From Desmodus rotundus (Eukaryota > Chordata > Mammalia > Chiroptera > Phyllostomidae), in the NCBI RefSeq assembly GCF_022682495.2, contig NC_071390.1:168045220-168109219 (forward strand): DNA of 64,000 nucleotides, read 5' to 3'. Below the pieces are notes generated by a model that saw only the letters and a list, made by a program, of their open reading frames with translations, did no database searches and was not told the DNA's origin. Made by a program: the position numbers and the translations under genes. Positions within the stretch are counted from its first letter, which is position 1, and each line of letters starts with the position of its first letter. Below are positions 1 to 12,250 of the stretch, one piece after another.

Positions 1-1390
1 GGCCAACTTTCCATGAGTACCCAGGGGTGAACGCAGGAATGCCAGGGTTCATAAATGCAATTATGTGGTTGGTAGGGACTTAACATTATGGCCACACATT
101 TATGGACAGTTAAGCTCCCTGGAGGGTGCTGGGAAATGTAATGATGTCCCTCTAGGGCCTGAGTCAAGATTCTGCCTCCATGAGGATCCTCCATTCTTCC
201 AGAATTTCCCACTTCTACCAAGGGAAGATACGTCTTATCTCAAATGAACTGTGAGGCTTAACTAATGATTATAAAGGGCTTACAGGTGCTGGAAGACAAA
301 GGCATTACTAAAATACGCATGTAATATAAATCATATGTGGATAAAAAGAGACAAGTAAATTAGATCAGCCAAAGGTCACTCATTTACTCAGCTGGGCACT
401 CTGAAAGTTCATCCAGGGTTGTTTCTTGCCAGGAGTGAATGGATTTGAAAGTAAAGATTTTCAATGGTATTTTGCTCACAAAAGTTTCCTGCAGTGGGGA
501 AAGAATGATAGTGCTCGTGGTAATAGCAGTGAGAGAGGCCAGTGAGGGAGAATAATTTGAAAAATGAATGTCTCTTGTTATTTTCCTTTGACGAACCATC
601 ATAAAGGATCTTCAAAGTTTAACGCTAGGTCCCAGTTTCTCCAGCCTGTGTTTTAGAAACTGATTGATTGTGGTTTTTCGGTGGGTCCCCACCAAGTTTG
701 CATCACAAAATGGGACTTTGCAGTTAGATGGCCCCCATCTGAAAGGCACTGGAGAGGTGCCAATTGCAATTCAAAAATCTCAATTTTCAAATATACCTTG
801 CAGCTTATTCCTGGTGCGAAACACTTTGCCCCCCTCTTGGGCATGCTAAGTGTTGTGCTGAGAAAAAAGGTGGAGTGTTCTTTTGAATGAAAGGAAGTTT
901 GCAGCTAGGAGCTCAAGACCCTGAAGCTTAAGAGGCCTCCCTCCTTTTAGTGTTTCTCGATGTGCAGCTTTCCCGTGGGCTCAGGTAGGAGTAGGAGACG
1001 ACCGACATGGGCGACGAAAAAGACCCAGACTAATGGCAGTTGTGCTTATCACCTCCTCCACTTGAGCTTCAGTCAAGGTTATAATCTATACATGCAGATG
1101 CCAAGCAGGCCCTATCCTTCCAGTGGACTGAGTTCACGAAGTAAGTTCTGGGCAAACAGAAGTCTTGTACTGACTGGTGTTTGGAATCGCTCAGAGTCAG
1201 ACAAATATGTTTCTGGCTAAGAAGAGCCGACCCGAAGCTGCAACACCCTGTATGGATTTGGGAGTTGGGACACCCTGATGGCTTTGAACAATCAGTTGCT
1301 TTGAACCTGGTGCTCTTACTAGAGCATTGTTTGAGGAAGGCATTCTCCCTCTCTGTGTGAGGTTTCTTTTCTCTAAAATGAAGGTGGTGT
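1..1390. other. Unique non-coding DNA, no gene recognised
   Basis: No repeat family or exon could be recognised. Short open frames on both strands (60-86 codons) lack domains and overlap one another. An ATG near 1006 begins with codons for MGDEKD, as CDK11 does, but a stop follows after two more codons, so it is not a retrocopy on that evidence. Confidence 0.5.
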
Positions 1391-2200
1391 CGTGTCAGAA
1401 TGGCTCTCATCAAAAAGACAACAAACAAGTGTTGACGAGGAGGTGGATACAAGGGAACCCTTGTGCACTGTTGGTGGAATTGTAAATTGGTGCAGCCACT
1501 GTGGGAAATAGTGTGGAGGTTCCACAAAAAGTTAAAAACAGAATTACCATACAATTCAGCAATTTCAGTTCTGGACATTTATCTGGAGAAAATGCAAACA
1601 CTAATTCAAAAAGACGTATGTGCCCCTGTGTTCATTGCAGCTGTATTTACAATAGCCAAGGTACAGAAGCAACCTAGGTGTCCATACAAAGATGAATAGA
1701 TAAAGAACATTTGGTAATTAGATATACAATGTAATATTACTTGACCATAGAAAAGAATGAAATCTTGCCATACAATAACATGGATGGACCTAGAGGGCCT
1801 TATGCTAAGTGAAATCATTCAGAGAAAGACAAGTACTGTATCATTTCACTTTTATGTGGAATCTAAAAAACTGAACACATGAACAAAGAAAATAGACCGA
1901 TAGATACAGAGAACAGACTGCTCATTACTGGAGGGTTGGGTGATGGGAGGGATGGGCAAAAAGGTGGAGGGGATTAAGAAGTACTGACTTAGTTACAACG
2001 TAAATAAGTCACAGGGATGTAATGCACAGCATAGGGAACACAGTCAATAGTATCATATAATTTTGTATGAAGACAGATAGTTACTAGACCTCTAGGGGTG
2101 GTGATCACATTGTAAGATATATAAATGTCAAATCGCTATGTGGTACAACTGAATCTAATATAATATTGTATGTCAACCATACTCTAATTAAAGAGAGCCT
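1391..2200 (+). mobile_element. L1 LINE, 3' end (ORF2 tail plus 3' UTR), 5'-truncated
   Basis: The element opens in the region encoding the C-terminal end of L1 ORF2 and runs through the 3' UTR. It has the hallmark 'ACATGGATGGACCTAGAGG' stretch near 1780 and 'ATTTCACTT..ATGTGGAATCTAAAAAA' near 1841. A later part reads 'GTCACAGGGATGTAATG', and the end resembles 'AATATTGTATGTCAACCATA'. The order matches Laurasiatherian L1 3' ends. It is diverged and has no clean poly-A or target duplication, which suggests an old insertion. Confidence 0.85.
1455..1830 (+). pseudogene. L1 ORF2p C-terminal remnant
   Basis: Conceptual translation gives HCWWNCKLVQPLW, then LPYNSAISVLDIY, then TLIQKDVCAPVFIAAVFTIAK. 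These correspond to the conserved C-terminal segment of the L1 ORF2 protein (HCWW..KLVQPLW and IAALFTIAK type motifs). The frame ends at a stop near 1699, where an intact ORF2 would continue. The endonuclease and reverse transcriptase domains are absent because the copy is 5'-truncated. It cannot encode a working protein. Confidence 0.8.
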
Positions 2201-4028
2201 TACATTCCAGAATGAAAAAAATGAATAAAACAAAGGTGTTGAGCCAGGGGACTGCATGACCCAGACATGCTATGTTCAGGTGGCTAATCTAGGTCCAGTG
2301 TCCTCCACAGTGCTTTGCTTTCACCCACAATATACAACAGAATTTGACAACTGTTGCCAAATGGATATTCAGACTTTTCTAGCCCACTGTACTTTATGTA
2401 AAAGAGAAATTGCCCTCTTGCTACTTCTGCTCTCTTATTGGTGTCTTAAAAAAAGGAGAGAAGGGTTTGTGAAGATGGGCCCATATGGCCTCCTCAGCAG
2501 ATCTTCTGTTTGATTTTCCCCAGACCTGTTCTCGCTGGCCAGACGGTTTGATTTAGTTAGAAATGGCACCTAACAGTGCAAACGCTCATTATCTTTATTG
2601 GTCATGATCCTCGCACCCACTTCTTTGTGCAAAGCCCTCAAAACAGCCTATTAGTGGAAGTATTCACTTGGACACCTTTCGGGCTGGTGTCAGTGTGTAG
2701 GGAGAAGGAAGATTTGGGAAGAGTCCTGTGCAATGAGCATCTCGTCACTGCATGACAAGCGCGGGGGCCTTGTGCCGGGCAGAGAAGGGGGACTCTTAAT
2801 GCCTGCCCAAAGCGTCACAGTGAAAAAAGCCAGTTCCTGCACCAAGTGGTTATAAGGCAGTCACAGGTGACATGGGAGGCGGGAGATAATGTGTCCTGGT
2901 TGTCATGTGTTGGATTCATGTTGAAATCAGCCACAAGTGTTCTAAGCTTTCATAGGAAGGTAATGTGGGGGCCATCGGGGGAGGTGGCCAGTTTCCCCAA
3001 TAGGTTCTGAAGCTGCCATTGAGCACCCAGAGAAATTCCTGGTACCCTGTGATTTCTAATGGAAGCGTAAGGATAAGTCATGCCATGTACTTCAGCCGCA
3101 ACCTTGAAACCCGCCACAGGTGGGACTGCTGTGCCCCGGGCCTCCAGGTAGGCGACTCTGACCTTCTTTCAAGTTTGGTCAAATTTCGATCAGAGGGAAG
3201 TTAAATCTAAATTGCTCTTCTGTCATCAGAGCTTCTGCTGTGGTGGCAGATCTTTTATGAAGACATAGTGCTGTTACGAGAGGAAAATAGTAAAATGGTG
3301 TACCCACTCCTTCCCTGACATTATTATCAGCTGCCAGTGATTATTTTTAGAGCACTGTCTAGAAAAACTACACACACGTCTTTTCAGCCATCTTTTTGCT
3401 TTTTCCACTCACACGTGGACTTAGCTAAATGAAAACATAGAGATACAATTAATGCGACTATGCGTAGACGCTTTCCTGGATAACTCTAACTGAATGAGAA
3501 CACTCCCTGATTAGAGGACTTAATCTAACTACCATTGTTTTGCCCTGTGTGCATAAGCCCACTAGTCCTTCAGGTTCTTAGATAACTTGGAAAGACTTAC
3601 TTCAGTGACACTTAATTTTGTTATCAATTTGGGCAGATTAAGGGGAGCTTGGAGCCTCAGGCGCTGTTCACAGTGTGACGGACTCTCACCTGGGTGGAGG
3701 TAATGGACCTAATTGAGCATGCTCGTTATATCTTACACACCTGCAGGACACGTCACACAATTCAAGGTGATGAGGTTCTCTGCCAGAAATAATGATGATT
3801 TTACTCCTTTTTACCTTGTAGTCACTTTTATAGGACAAGTGCTTTATGCTCAGTAGGGCGCCATGCGGGATTTACTTGACCAAGGCCTACCCCTTGGAAC
3901 TCAAGTAGACTTGTAGGTTTCACTCACTCCTGCCTCTCAGATTAGGAGCCAGAGTACGCCAGCTCACTCTTATTGGCCAAAGTAGCTGTAATTTTCTTCC
4001 TTTTTATGCTATGAAGAAGGATTTCTTG
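2201..4028. other. Unique non-coding DNA
   Basis: No gene or identifiable repeat apart from a short A-rich patch at 2213-2232 that may belong to the tail of the preceding L1. Cytosine-guanine pairs are somewhat frequent around 2750-2770. Open frames (at most 85 codons) look like chance. Confidence 0.45.
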
Positions 4029-4228
4029 ATACTACCTTAGTACTATTGATATTTTAGGCCATATATTATTTAGGGAGGAAGGGAGTTGTCTTGTAGGATG
4101 TTTGGCAGCATCCCTGACCCCTGCGTATTAGATGCCAGCATCATCCCTGCCCCTCCATGGAGTCACAGCTCAATGTCCCCATATTGCCAAATGCCCCCTG
4201 GGGGACAGAAGCACTACTGCTCTAGAGA
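4029..4228 (-). mobile_element. MER20, non-autonomous hAT-Charlie DNA transposon
   Basis: The segment contains 'TACTATTGATATTTTAGGCC', then 'TAGGATGTTTGGCAGCATCC', 'TAGATGCCAGCATCA' and 'TTGCCAAATGCCCCCTGGGG', in the order of the reverse complement of the MER20 consensus. The terminal inverted repeats are decayed. The 84-codon-scale frame across it is not a gene. MER20 copies have been reported to act as regulatory elements in placental endometrium; nothing here shows that this copy does. Confidence 0.75.
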
Positions 4229-6704
4229 CATTTTTGACACAAAAGGATGAGAATTTAGGCCTTCATGTCAAAAATAGAGGCTGCATCTATCAGGCCACCT
4301 TATTGGAAGATTTCAAATCAGATTTTAAAGGTTAGCCTAGATTGCTACCTGATTCAACTCAGCAGGAAAAATCATACCATGTTGCGTGCGAAGTGACTAT
4401 AATTTATTAGCTCATTAGTCAGGCCTTGCAATAGCCCTTTTGAGCCCTTGCCCCAGCTGACCAAGCTTATAGGCTGAGTTACCTTTTCACAGACTCAAGG
4501 TCTCCCCTCTGCTGTTGGGCACTCTGCGGAGGAGCTTGCGGGGCTTACTGTGGCCGGGTGCCCTTACCCATGAGCAACCTTTCCTTGTGCATCTAATGAC
4601 TCCACATCTGCTGCTGCCATCACTGTCCATCTGACATAGAGGTTCTGGTCTGTGAATGAGAAGGACAGAGGAGTGCTGATTGGAGAGCGAAGGAGAACAA
4701 GGACTGACCTGTGGCACATACCCTACTTTTTCCACCTTCGTGGGAGTGTCTGAGACCTCACAGGGCAGCAAGAGTCACTGTGCTCACTGCTGACATCGTT
4801 CCAAATGCCTGAGATGAAGGCAGGGGCAGTGATTTCCCCCAAAGCCACACTGTGCTGGTCTGTCCCCACTGAAGAAACAGGGAGGACCCTCAATTATGAA
4901 TCTTACTCTGTCCACCATATCTCATCATCACCTTCTCTGGAGTTCAAAGCCATACCAGCTGGGTGGCAGAGCTTTTTTTCTTTCTGGGGTATGTCACGCA
5001 CATTCTAGCACCATAATAATTGCAGAAATATGCAAGAGGGGCACATTTCATTTTACCTTGGACTTGATGCCCGCACATAATTTGGAGCCTGGGCAGCCAA
5101 TTCAAATATCCTGATGGATTTTTATCTGACCAGGTGTTCACTTTGTGCCCTGCTTAGTTCTCTGTCAGCAAAGAGTTCGTCCTCACGTTGACTCCGTGGA
5201 AAAGGGCCATATGGTGGGCACTGCCTTCCCTCCACTGATGTAGTCACATTTGCATTCACTCTCCCAGGAGACAATAAAGGGGAGACTCCTCCCTACGCTG
5301 AGATCCTTGTGCCTGGAACAGAACTGAATATGGAGAGATGGAGGCTTCATCTTTTAGTTTTTTTATTTGTAAACAAATCAAGGGCACTTGCTAACGTCAT
5401 TTATGTGCACACTGAAGTTACAGGACATGTTCCAAATTCTGCTCCTTTTGTCAATGTGAATGAACTCTTTGGGGTAAGTCCTATTAGTAAACATACTCTT
5501 TAAGAAGTTAAGGCAACTAGGATTCTGTTTGGTTATATGCCCACCAATTCTTCTTTTTAGCCCTTTCTGGTAGTAAGGGTGTATGAATTTGTTTTTACCC
5601 TATGTCTGAGTCAATGCTAAAGACAATTTTGTTTCATAAATACCTTTAAGCACCATCTAGAAGTAATTTTACTAGAGACATTAGAAGAATAAAAACTCTG
5701 TTCACTGTTGGCTATTTCCCATTAGCTATACTTTATGTCTACCAGCTATTTTCCATTAGCAGTGTTTCCTATAATGGAACATGGGCACTGGGAGTCACAT
5801 GCAGAAACAGAGGTGCGTATTGATATCTTCATAAGGCCGTTTGTTTGAAAACTGCCCCTGCGCTTGAGCACAATTGATACCATTAAAGTTAAATGAATTG
5901 TCAGAATAGATTACAGTTGGCGCATAGAAATTCACTTAAAATGAAGCAGAATATTTAAAAGGTAAAGAAAATTCTGAGTTTTGAATTTGAAAACTCTGTT
6001 TAGGCCCCTAGGTTCATATTTGTTTTTGTTGTGAATTTGTGGTTGGTTTGAAGTCAAGTTATTTGTTTTTAATCTCAACATGTCAATTTACAAGTTTATC
6101 TTACTGGGATTTTTGGGTAATTTTATAAGGATTTCAGGTTATAATTTTTCTATAGGTATGCTTATATTTCTATTGTAACTATTACTCTATATACAGTAAA
6201 AATGAGCAGTAAATAAAATGAAAAGTAAGCAAAACAGATAATTACTGCTAAAATAATCCAGTCCTTGAAATTTAATTCAAACATGAACTAAAGGAAGTTA
6301 AATCATTTTTGCTTTTCAGATTCAATTAAATAAGCATTACTTTCCATCTCTCCCAAAGATAACTGTTTCTGAAACTATGGGACGTTGTTGTTTTATATCT
6401 TTCTTCTTTCCTTACTTACAGCATCCTTATTTAAATGCATACCCAGGAATAGGGTGCTAGCAACTAATTATATCAATTGCAAAACTGCTATAAATTTCAG
6501 GCATCAGATGGATGGTGAATCGACCTGAACTCAGGTATCCCTCTCTCCTTTGGTCAATGCTCCAGATTCTCGCCATATTGGTACCTCATATTCTTCAAAG
6601 ACCGGAAGGCACTGATTCTACTAATAAAGTTTTAAGTATCACCTATAAGTAGCTCACTATTTGTTATGTATATAAAGGTATCTATATAAAAGTATGTTCC
6701 TTTA
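4229..6704. other. Unique, AT-rich non-coding DNA
   Basis: No gene or repeat family recognised. A palindromic forkhead-type site (TTTGTAAACAAAT) lies near 5366-5378. From about 5880 to 6500 the sequence is strongly AT-rich and has no long open frames. Confidence 0.45.
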
Positions 6705-6890
6705 GTTGACTCTTCATCCTCTATGGCATGTATCACTGCCTCATGATTGTTCTGTCTCTCCCATCGGATTGCAAAGGGCACAGGGAAGGGGTTTTACTTT
6801 CTTTGCAATGAGATGCTCAGGACCTAGAGTAGTGCCTGACATGTTGTAGACATTTTAAAAATATGGGAGTGAATGAATGAATGAATAAAT
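6705..6890 (+). mobile_element. L2 LINE 3' end
   Basis: An 'AGAGTAGTGCCTGACATG' stretch near 6826 is followed by the L2-type 3' terminus: a run of four TGAA-type tetramers (GTGAATGAATGAATGAATAAAT) at about 6869-6890. This matches the L2 tail ('..GTGCCTGGCACATAGTAGG..GAATGAATGAA'). Confidence 0.75.
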
Positions 6891-7021
6891 ATACAATAGA
6901 TTTTGGTGAGCACAATTTAGAACTTATCTGATTCCATCTCTTCTTTAGACAGATATGGAAATTAGGCTGAGGATAGTTTATTAAATTAAATTTCTATCCG
7001 TTTCTTTATCGCTCAATCCTC

Positions 7022-7200
7022 TTGTTCATCCATCAAGTATTTATTGAATATCTACCACCTACCAAACATATTATTACCTGATGACAGCACCAGAAAAATA
7101 TAAAATAAAGATGCTATCTTAAAGGAGGCCAATGTTAGAAGGGGAAACAGACCCAGAAAAATAGTAACTGCATGGACATCTTTATACTTTGGGGAGAGGA
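7022..7200 (-). mobile_element. L2 LINE 3' fragment
   Basis: 'TCAAGTATTTATTGAATATCTACC' near 7033 is followed by 'AAAATAAAGATGCTATC' and an 'AGGAGGCCAATG' region. This is the reverse complement of the L2 3' end ('TTTATTGAGCGCCTACTATGTGCC...'). Confidence 0.6.
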
Positions 7201-7380
7201 GAGAGAAGTGGAGATGTGTGAGTGGAATGGTTAGACAGGAGGAGAAGGCAAGTGATGATGAGAGTGAAGGAGGCTGTAGGCAGAGGATGAGCACCTGTTG
7301 AGGCTTGGGGGCAGAAAATGGCATGGCCCACCTTAGGGAGTCAGGTGATTCAGAATGACGAGCTCATGAAATAACTTTGG

Positions 7381-7615
7381 TTAGGCTGTGGGCCCTGGAG
7401 TCAGGGTGCCTGGGTTCAAATCCTTATCCTACTGTTTTGGGGCTCTGCAGCTTTGGGCAACCTAAACTCTCAATGTCTTCATCTCTTTATCTGTAAGATG
7501 GAAGTGATAGAACTTAACTTACATGGTAATCTGGAGCAAAGTTTAAAGAAATACAATTGTGTGTTATATACAATAGGAGCTTAATAAAAGTTTGGGGCTC
7601 TTATTACCATTACTA
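7381..7615 (+). mobile_element. MIR SINE
   Basis: A clear, near full-length MIR: 'TGGAGTCAGGGTGCCTGGG' followed by a degenerate tRNA B-box-like 'GGTTCAAATCC' at 7413-7423. Next come 'GGGCAACCTAAACTCTCAATG' and 'CTTTATCTGTAAGATGG', then the tail with 'CAATAGGAGCTTAATAAAAG'. Confidence 0.85.
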
Positions 7616-7654
7616 CAATTAGGAAGTGGTGTACAAGACAAAATCCACAAGGTT

Positions 7655-7960
7655 GGTTAGGCATTTGGATTTTATTCTGTACACATTGGGCATCCCTGAC
7701 GTGACTGTGTGTCAGGGAGGGAAATGTTTGGATTTTATTTAAGAGAGAAAGATGTATCAGATCACCAAATAGAGGAAAGCCTTCCAAGAGGAGGGAACAA
7801 AGGTGAGAGACCTGCTTGGAGGATGGCATTGGACAGTGGCATTGGAAATGGAGAGAAGGCAAAGCCCGTGGAGAGAATTCAGAGCTGGAACAGTATGGAT
7901 GGGGGAGGGGCCCTAAGGTTTTCAGCATGGACAACTGTGTGCTTAAGTGAGGGCATTAAC
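7655..7960 (-). mobile_element. L2 LINE internal 3' region
   Basis: Contains 'TTTGGATTTTATTCTG', a twice-used phrase of reverse-complement L2 ('..AGTTTGGACTTTATTCTGA..'), and further on 'GTGGCATTGGAAATGGAGAGAAGG', also L2-like in order. The 117- and 84-codon frames on opposite strands here are by-products of the repeat. Confidence 0.6.
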
Positions 7961-8008
7961 TGAAATCTTGGAGGTAGGAAAATTAGCATCTTTAGAGATG
8001 GTTTAGGA

Positions 8009-8185
8009 TAGCAGCTTTGCTCCTCAGAGTGTGGTCCATGGGCGGACAACATCAACATCCCGTGGGAGTTTGTTAGAAATTAGAATTTCCAGACTCCCCT
8101 ACCCCAGGCCACCTGAGTCAAAATTGCCATTTTAACCAGATCCCCAGGCAACATGCGTGCATGTTAAAGTTAGAAAAACACTGAT
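8009..8185. mobile_element. MER5A-like hAT-Charlie DNA transposon
   Basis: The left end 'TCAGAGTGTGGTCCATGGGC' and 'GGGAGTTTGTTAGAAATTAGAAT' match the MER5A-type phrases 'TCAAAGTGTGGTCC' and 'GGGAACTTGTTAGAAATGCAAAT'. The right end 'GCATGTTAAAGTTAGAAAAACACTG' resembles the other terminal repeat ('AAAGTTTGAGAACCACTG'). Both inverted termini are worn, and I do not assign a strand. Confidence 0.75.
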
Positions 8186-9660
8186 CCACAGCCGGTTTTG
8201 CAAATGACAGACCCCTGAGTAAATCTGTGATTTTGTTTTTAGCCTGTGTGCTAAGAAAGGTCTTCACATTTTTAAATGGTTGAGACAGACACTACAGGAA
8301 GAATAATGTTTCGTGACACCTAAAAATCATATGAATTCAAATTTCAGTGTCCTTAAGTAAAGTTAGAGTGGAACACAGCCACCCTCATTCACTGACACAT
8401 TTGGCCCCTTTTGTTCTCAACGGCAGGGTTGAGTAGTTGCCACAGAAAACGTGACACCCACTAAGCTGAAGATGTTTAGGATTTGGCTGCATACAGAGTT
8501 TCCTGGCCTCTGATGTGGAGAGAGTGCCTGGAAGTGAGGGAGACCTAGGGGCCTGTCCCAGCACTGGTTTTACTGGCATTTCGTTAGCTATTGGTGTCAG
8601 GACTCTGTGCCCTGATGCTGCCCACTCGTAAAGTGAAGCGATCCTTTGTACCCCATAGGATCCTACGCATACATAGGGAAGATGTACCTACGGTGCTCAT
8701 CCCAAAGGCTAGCACTGGGGAAGTGCTCAGTACATATGGGCCGTTAGCACTCAAAAATGTTCCTAAGCGATCCTGGCCCTCCCCAAGCCGTTGCTTTCCT
8801 CCTGCCTGTTTCTCAGTGGTCAGACTCCTATTCAGGCACGTCCGACGCTGCCTTTCTGGACATTCACTCTAAGTTCCCTTGATTTCTGCCCTTGTCGTCT
8901 AACTGATTTTAGAGGAATGCCACGTAATAAAGAAAATTGCTCCTTTACATCAGTGGTTAGGCATGCCATGAATAACAATATTAATAACTAATAACCTACA
9001 GTGTGGTTAGGTGCTCGGGAGTCATTTATTTTGATATTTTTATGCCATTGTAATGATTTTGTTTGCTATTCATTGTAACTCTACTTTCAAGGCATAAATC
9101 AGTGTTGTTATATATTCTGGGCAGATGCCGTGTGTATTTTCAGAGGTTTCTAGGGTGAAGAATTAACAGTTATTAACAGTAACACAAGCATGGGGTGTTT
9201 TGAACAGATTTTAAAAGCATCAATAAAGAAATCACTGCCATGGGTATTTTTTTTCCCATTTTGAGAGAAAGCTGCAAATAACCACACTGGTATTTAATAC
9301 TTGAACCTTGATTTGAAATTAAATTGAATGTAGATAAACATATTGGTTATCTCTCAATTGAAGTATAACATTTTCTCAAAAGAAATATACTGTTTCAAAA
9401 ACATGGAATGTTTCTGCCTTTTTACCCCTGCCTTTTCTTATTAGCTACACTCTGCTATCTCTTCTAGCAAACACTGATATTCAGAGATGTTAGTGTGGAC
9501 AGCAAGACAGCAGCAAAACTGAGAGCTTATGTGCCGCTACTTCCTGGCTGTGAATATAATATTTGGACTGTGGTGTTAAGTATCAGATAATTTCCTCAGA
9601 TCTTCAGTTATTGAGAATATGTTCTCTTAGAATACTAACCTGAAGCATTCTCAGGAAGTA
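8186..9660. other. Unique non-coding DNA
   Basis: No recognised repeat. A 93-codon plus-strand frame at 8591-8872 has no domain or similarity I recognise. The last 700 bases are AT-rich. Confidence 0.45.
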
Positions 9661-9793
9661 CTATAAAGGACGCATGGACAAAACCAAGCAGAGGAAGGAA
9701 GTGGGTTTGGCTGGGGTGGGGTAGAGAGGTGGGGAGAAAATGCAGACAACTGTAATTGAACAACAATAAAATAATTTAAAAATTGAAAAAAAA
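9661..9793 (+). mobile_element. Bat-type L1 3' tail, short 5'-truncated insertion
   Basis: The stretch 'GGCTGGGGTGGGGTAGAG' followed by 'GGTGGGGAGAAAATGCAGAC', 'AACTGTAATTGAACAACAAT' and 'AAAATAATTTAAAAATTG' is the 3' terminus shared by a large bat L1 lineage. It ends in A8 at 9786-9793. Only about 130 bp were inserted. Low divergence from the remembered consensus suggests a fairly recent insertion. I could not define a clean target duplication. Confidence 0.8.
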
Positions 9794-11589
9794 GGGTTAG
9801 GAAATACAGAAACTGACTCAGATTTCTAACAAGTTATAATTATTACAAAGAAAACCCCTATAATATTGCCTCTTAATATGAAACAATCTATTTCTTCACA
9901 ACTTTGCAAAGACAAATATATGTGTTTTATGTTTATATTTTTATTCTCTATATTATTTTGCACTGTTAATCAATAAACATTGTATTTCATAATGGCATCT
10001 ACTAGAATTATACTAAAATTATATTATGTAATATTAAGAATATTTTAAACTTTCATTTAAACTTCTTCAAATTTAACATTATATGTGAACTCTTTCTAGA
10101 ACTTAGTTGCAAAACAGTGTGGAAGAAATCTCTAAAATTCTTTTAAATATGAAAAATATATTACATTTGAATTAAAAATGTTACAAAATTGACCAAAAAG
10201 CCTTCAAAATAACCACTGCTTAAAAACATGTGTATTGGATTACTAATATATGCCAAGGGCCAGACTATTAGTAAATGTGCAATTTCTACGAAAACTGGCT
10301 ATTCCCCCAATTTGCATTACTAAACAGCCAAAGCAGAAAAAGTAAGCATGCTGATGTTCCGTACCTCATTTAATTTAGTGTGATGAACTGGCTATAGAGA
10401 GCTCATTTTCCAATGCCCTTCCTTTCAATCCTAGAAATAAAAACAAAGTAAACATTTGATAATGTGAACTTCAGCTTGGTTGAGAAAGGTAACCAGCATC
10501 CACATGACATTTAAACTCCTGTCTGTGAAGTTGCTATGAACAGTTAAAAAAATTCCTAAACCTAGGGAGTTAGGTAGATAAGTGATGATATGGTGGGAAA
10601 AAAAACAACAGATTTCAAAAGAAATTTAACTGAATATTTCTTACTGGACAGTGTGGTCTTATGAAAACCTTAATAACAATGAAGGTGCTGTTCTAATTGG
10701 AAGGCCTTTTACCATACGCAGTGCCTGGAATACCATTGTATATTTCCACATGTGACAATGTGGCCTTGTATTTTCTTCTTGGCACAGAGCTCTTAGAGTT
10801 TCCAACTTTGGAAAGTGAGGTTGTCAGGCCTCTTGAATCCATTATCAAGTGCCACTATTTCTTCTGTTACTGAGTATCCCATCTGTGGATATTAGTAATG
10901 ACATGGTCCTGAAAATTGAAATGACAGGTCATACAACACAGAATCGCAGGCTTAATTGGAGCAAGCTTTGAACGTTCAGGGAAATGAAATCCTGGCTTCA
11001 TTGCTGGGGCTATTACTCTATAACTTAATGATTGTGTAATCTTCAATGCATAGTAAAGGCAAGGGGATGGTCATTCAAACACCTGCATCTAATACCTGCA
11101 GAACTGTGTACTCTGCATGGGTAGAGCCAAACCAACATGGTTCCATAACAAAGTTCTCTCTGTCCCTGTGATAGCATAATACTTTGTTTTGGGTGTCTAC
11201 TAAGAGGCTTATTCAAAAGGAGCAGCAGGGAGTTGTTTAGAAATGCTAGAGAGCCGCATTGCAATTACAGCTGCTACAGCTCCTAGTTGACCAAACATGC
11301 CTTCGGAAAAGTACCATCATATTTCCTTTATGCTTTTAATGAGTGTATACCCGATCCATTTAGCTTGTGACCTGCTTGGAAAAAGCTCATAAGAGAGTAA
11401 AGTATTTTCTTCTAGTTCTGCCTAGTTTCATTTCCTTACTGCTGTTGGGAAGAAAACTGAGATTCAGAAGTCAGACTAAGTCACAGCAAACTTTAATGTC
11501 TCCCAGTAGGTAGGCAATAAGGAAGAAAGCAAGATTGTCTATCTGATCTTCACATAATATGTTGGAATCAGATTATCAGCAAGGATTTC
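9794..11589. other. AT-rich, repeat-poor unique DNA
   Basis: No repeat family or open frame of note. Bases 9880-10240 are especially AT-rich, with many ATAT and AATT tracts. The sequence is not simple-repeat in nature. Confidence 0.5.
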
Positions 11590-12250
11590 TGCAGGGCACG
11601 GAATCTACGCAGATTGTTTTGGTGAAGGGACTTTATTGAAGGGGTTACTCACAGAGGTGCGACCATGTAAAGAGAACAAATGGGCAGGGTAGGACACCAG
11701 GACACTAACCAAAACTGGAAGTCTTCAGAGAGAAGTGACTTATCATGAAGCTAGTCAAGCTTAGGCTTTGGGGTTTCTTACATCGTACAGACAGACTCCT
11801 TCCAAGGCCCTGGGAGGGACCAGAAGTAAATAAAACTCATAGACACAGAATAAAAAAGGTCATGTATCTTTAAATAAAATTTCCAAATTTAATTATGCAA
11901 GTTGTGGAGTCCATAAAACTTGGATAGCCCAGGGCCAGAGGACAAGAAGAGGACACAGTGCTAGCTGAGCCTGGAAAGAACTGAAGTCGTGGTGGTGAGG
12001 GACGGGAGGCTGCCCATTCAGGGGTGAAGCTGTAGACAGGCAGATACTTCTAGGACAGCAGCCCAGAAGCAGGGAGGAAGTGAACCCTCTCTCCCCCTAC
12101 TTTCTGGTTTCCTGATGATGCTTTGCATTGGCTGAGTCTGACAGGAAGCTGGCATGCAAGGAGCCCAGGGGAGGGGCACCCTAAGGTGTAGATTTGAGAA
12201 GAAGGATGGAGAATGGATTGGAGGAGGGAGGCAAGAGAGGAGAGGCAGAA
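11590..12250. repeat. Unclassified interspersed-repeat-like segment
   Basis: A phrase 'GGGACTTTATTGAAGGGG' at 11627 and a later purine-rich block ('TGGCTGAGTCTGACAGGAAG', then 'GGATGGAGAATGGATTGG') resemble old LTR-type repeats in style. I cannot name the family or fix ends. The 89- and 69-codon minus-strand frames fall in the purine-rich block and are likely chance. Confidence 0.25.

Noticed and set aside
1006..1035. ATG followed by MGDEKD, like the CDK11 start
   Set aside because: Similarity ends after six codons and a stop codon follows two codons later.
1069..1578. 169-codon minus-strand frame
   Set aside because: It runs antisense into the L1 3' end and has no domain.
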